Shown piece after piece: positions 5,023 through 5,272 of a stretch of 5,272 nt of DNA. The stretch covers positions 1 to 5,272 of the forward strand of contig JBIOWF010000139.1 of assembly GCA_044868295.1 (NCBI GenBank), read 5' to 3'. This DNA comes from JBIOWF01 sp044868295 (GTDB taxonomy: Bacteria > Actinomycetota > Actinomycetes > Streptosporangiales > Streptosporangiaceae). Each line of letters starts with the position of its first letter. Position 1 is the first letter of the stretch. The notes beneath the pieces were generated by a model. It did no database searches, was not told the origin of the DNA, and saw only the letters and a list, made by a program, of their open reading frames with translations. The position numbers and the translations under genes are program-made.

Positions 5023-5272
5023 GACTGGAACAGCCCGACCAAGATCGGCAGCTTCTGGGTCGGCCGCGGGCTCGATTACCACGACCAAGCCCACCAGCTC
5101 GCCGGGGCCAAGACGGACTTTGCGTGGCTGGCCGAGGTGCCCGGTCACTGTCTTCAGCAGACCCTGATGGATCTGGACAAGGCGTGCGGGACCCACGGGA
5201 CGTGGAAGGTCCGGTGGAAGTCGAAGATCAAAGACGCCCCCGCGTTCCGGTTCCCCGAGGGCTCCAAAATCG
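5023..5272 (+). pseudogene. TnpB-family (IS200/IS605, IS1341-like) protein, N-terminal region fragment
   Basis: Frame 5023-5272 gives 83 residues and runs off the window. The blocks DYHDQAHQLAGAKTDFAWL, EVPGHCLQQTLMDLDKAC, THGTWKVRWKSK and FRFPEGSKI follow the order found in the N-terminal half of actinobacterial TnpB proteins, RNA-guided nucleases carried by IS200/IS605-family elements. Missing is the usual beginning, a basic strand with a YPT-like motif and a VWN-type helix: the frame is open only back to the TGA at 4966-4968, and the residues before about 5050 do not resemble TnpB. LEQ, which is common in that helix, appears in another frame at 5025-5033, so the beginning may be frameshifted as well as truncated. 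The RuvC catalytic residues and the zinc ribbon would lie beyond the window. The element is oriented like the suspected right end at 1-165. The family call is fairly sure; whether the gene works cannot be decided, but the lack of a start suggests not. Confidence 0.75.

Overview
The window is GC-rich DNA with strong GC bias at third codon positions, GTG starts and 4-base stop/start overlaps. This points to a high-GC actinobacterium; a Streptosporangiales-like relative is a guess from the general look of the proteins, not something the sequence proves.

Layout, left to right. (1) Bases 1-165 contain no recognisable gene and end in two GC-rich hairpins that resemble the right end of an IS200/IS605-family (TnpB-type) element. 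(2) Bases ~165-1140 (+) are the remains of a gene for a phytase-like esterase-domain protein. It has lost its N-terminus exactly where the hairpins stop, and it also carries a one-base deletion near 463, so it is a pseudogene unless the deletion is a sequencing error. (3) Bases 1141-1291 separate two convergent genes and hold two short inverted repeats that could act as a terminator. (4) Bases 1292-4928 (-) form one tightly packed operon, transcribed right to left: ABC ATPase, ABC-2 permease, DesK-type sensor histidine kinase, NarL/DesR-type response regulator. Gene joins are a 4-base overlap, a 9-base gap and a 4-base overlap. (5) Bases 4929-5022 are the upstream region of that operon and carry a perfect 7+7 palindrome 14 bases before the ATPase start, plus a second hairpin. 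(6) Bases 5023-5272 (+) encode part of the N-terminal region of a TnpB-family protein, without a recognisable start and running off the window.

The operon is a familiar type of module: an exporter-like ABC pair under, or sensing with, its own two-component system. The general arrangement resembles Bacillus yvfRSTU, and the kinase core resembles DesK. The substrate and the inducing signal cannot be read from the sequence. The most unusual thing is a roughly 80-residue Pro/Thr/Ala/Glu-rich, internally repeated C-terminal tail on the kinase, placed after the ATP-binding domain. I do not see an obviously new multi-gene system; the points worth a second look are this tail, the insertion-element remnants at both edges in the same orientation, and the broken esterase gene.
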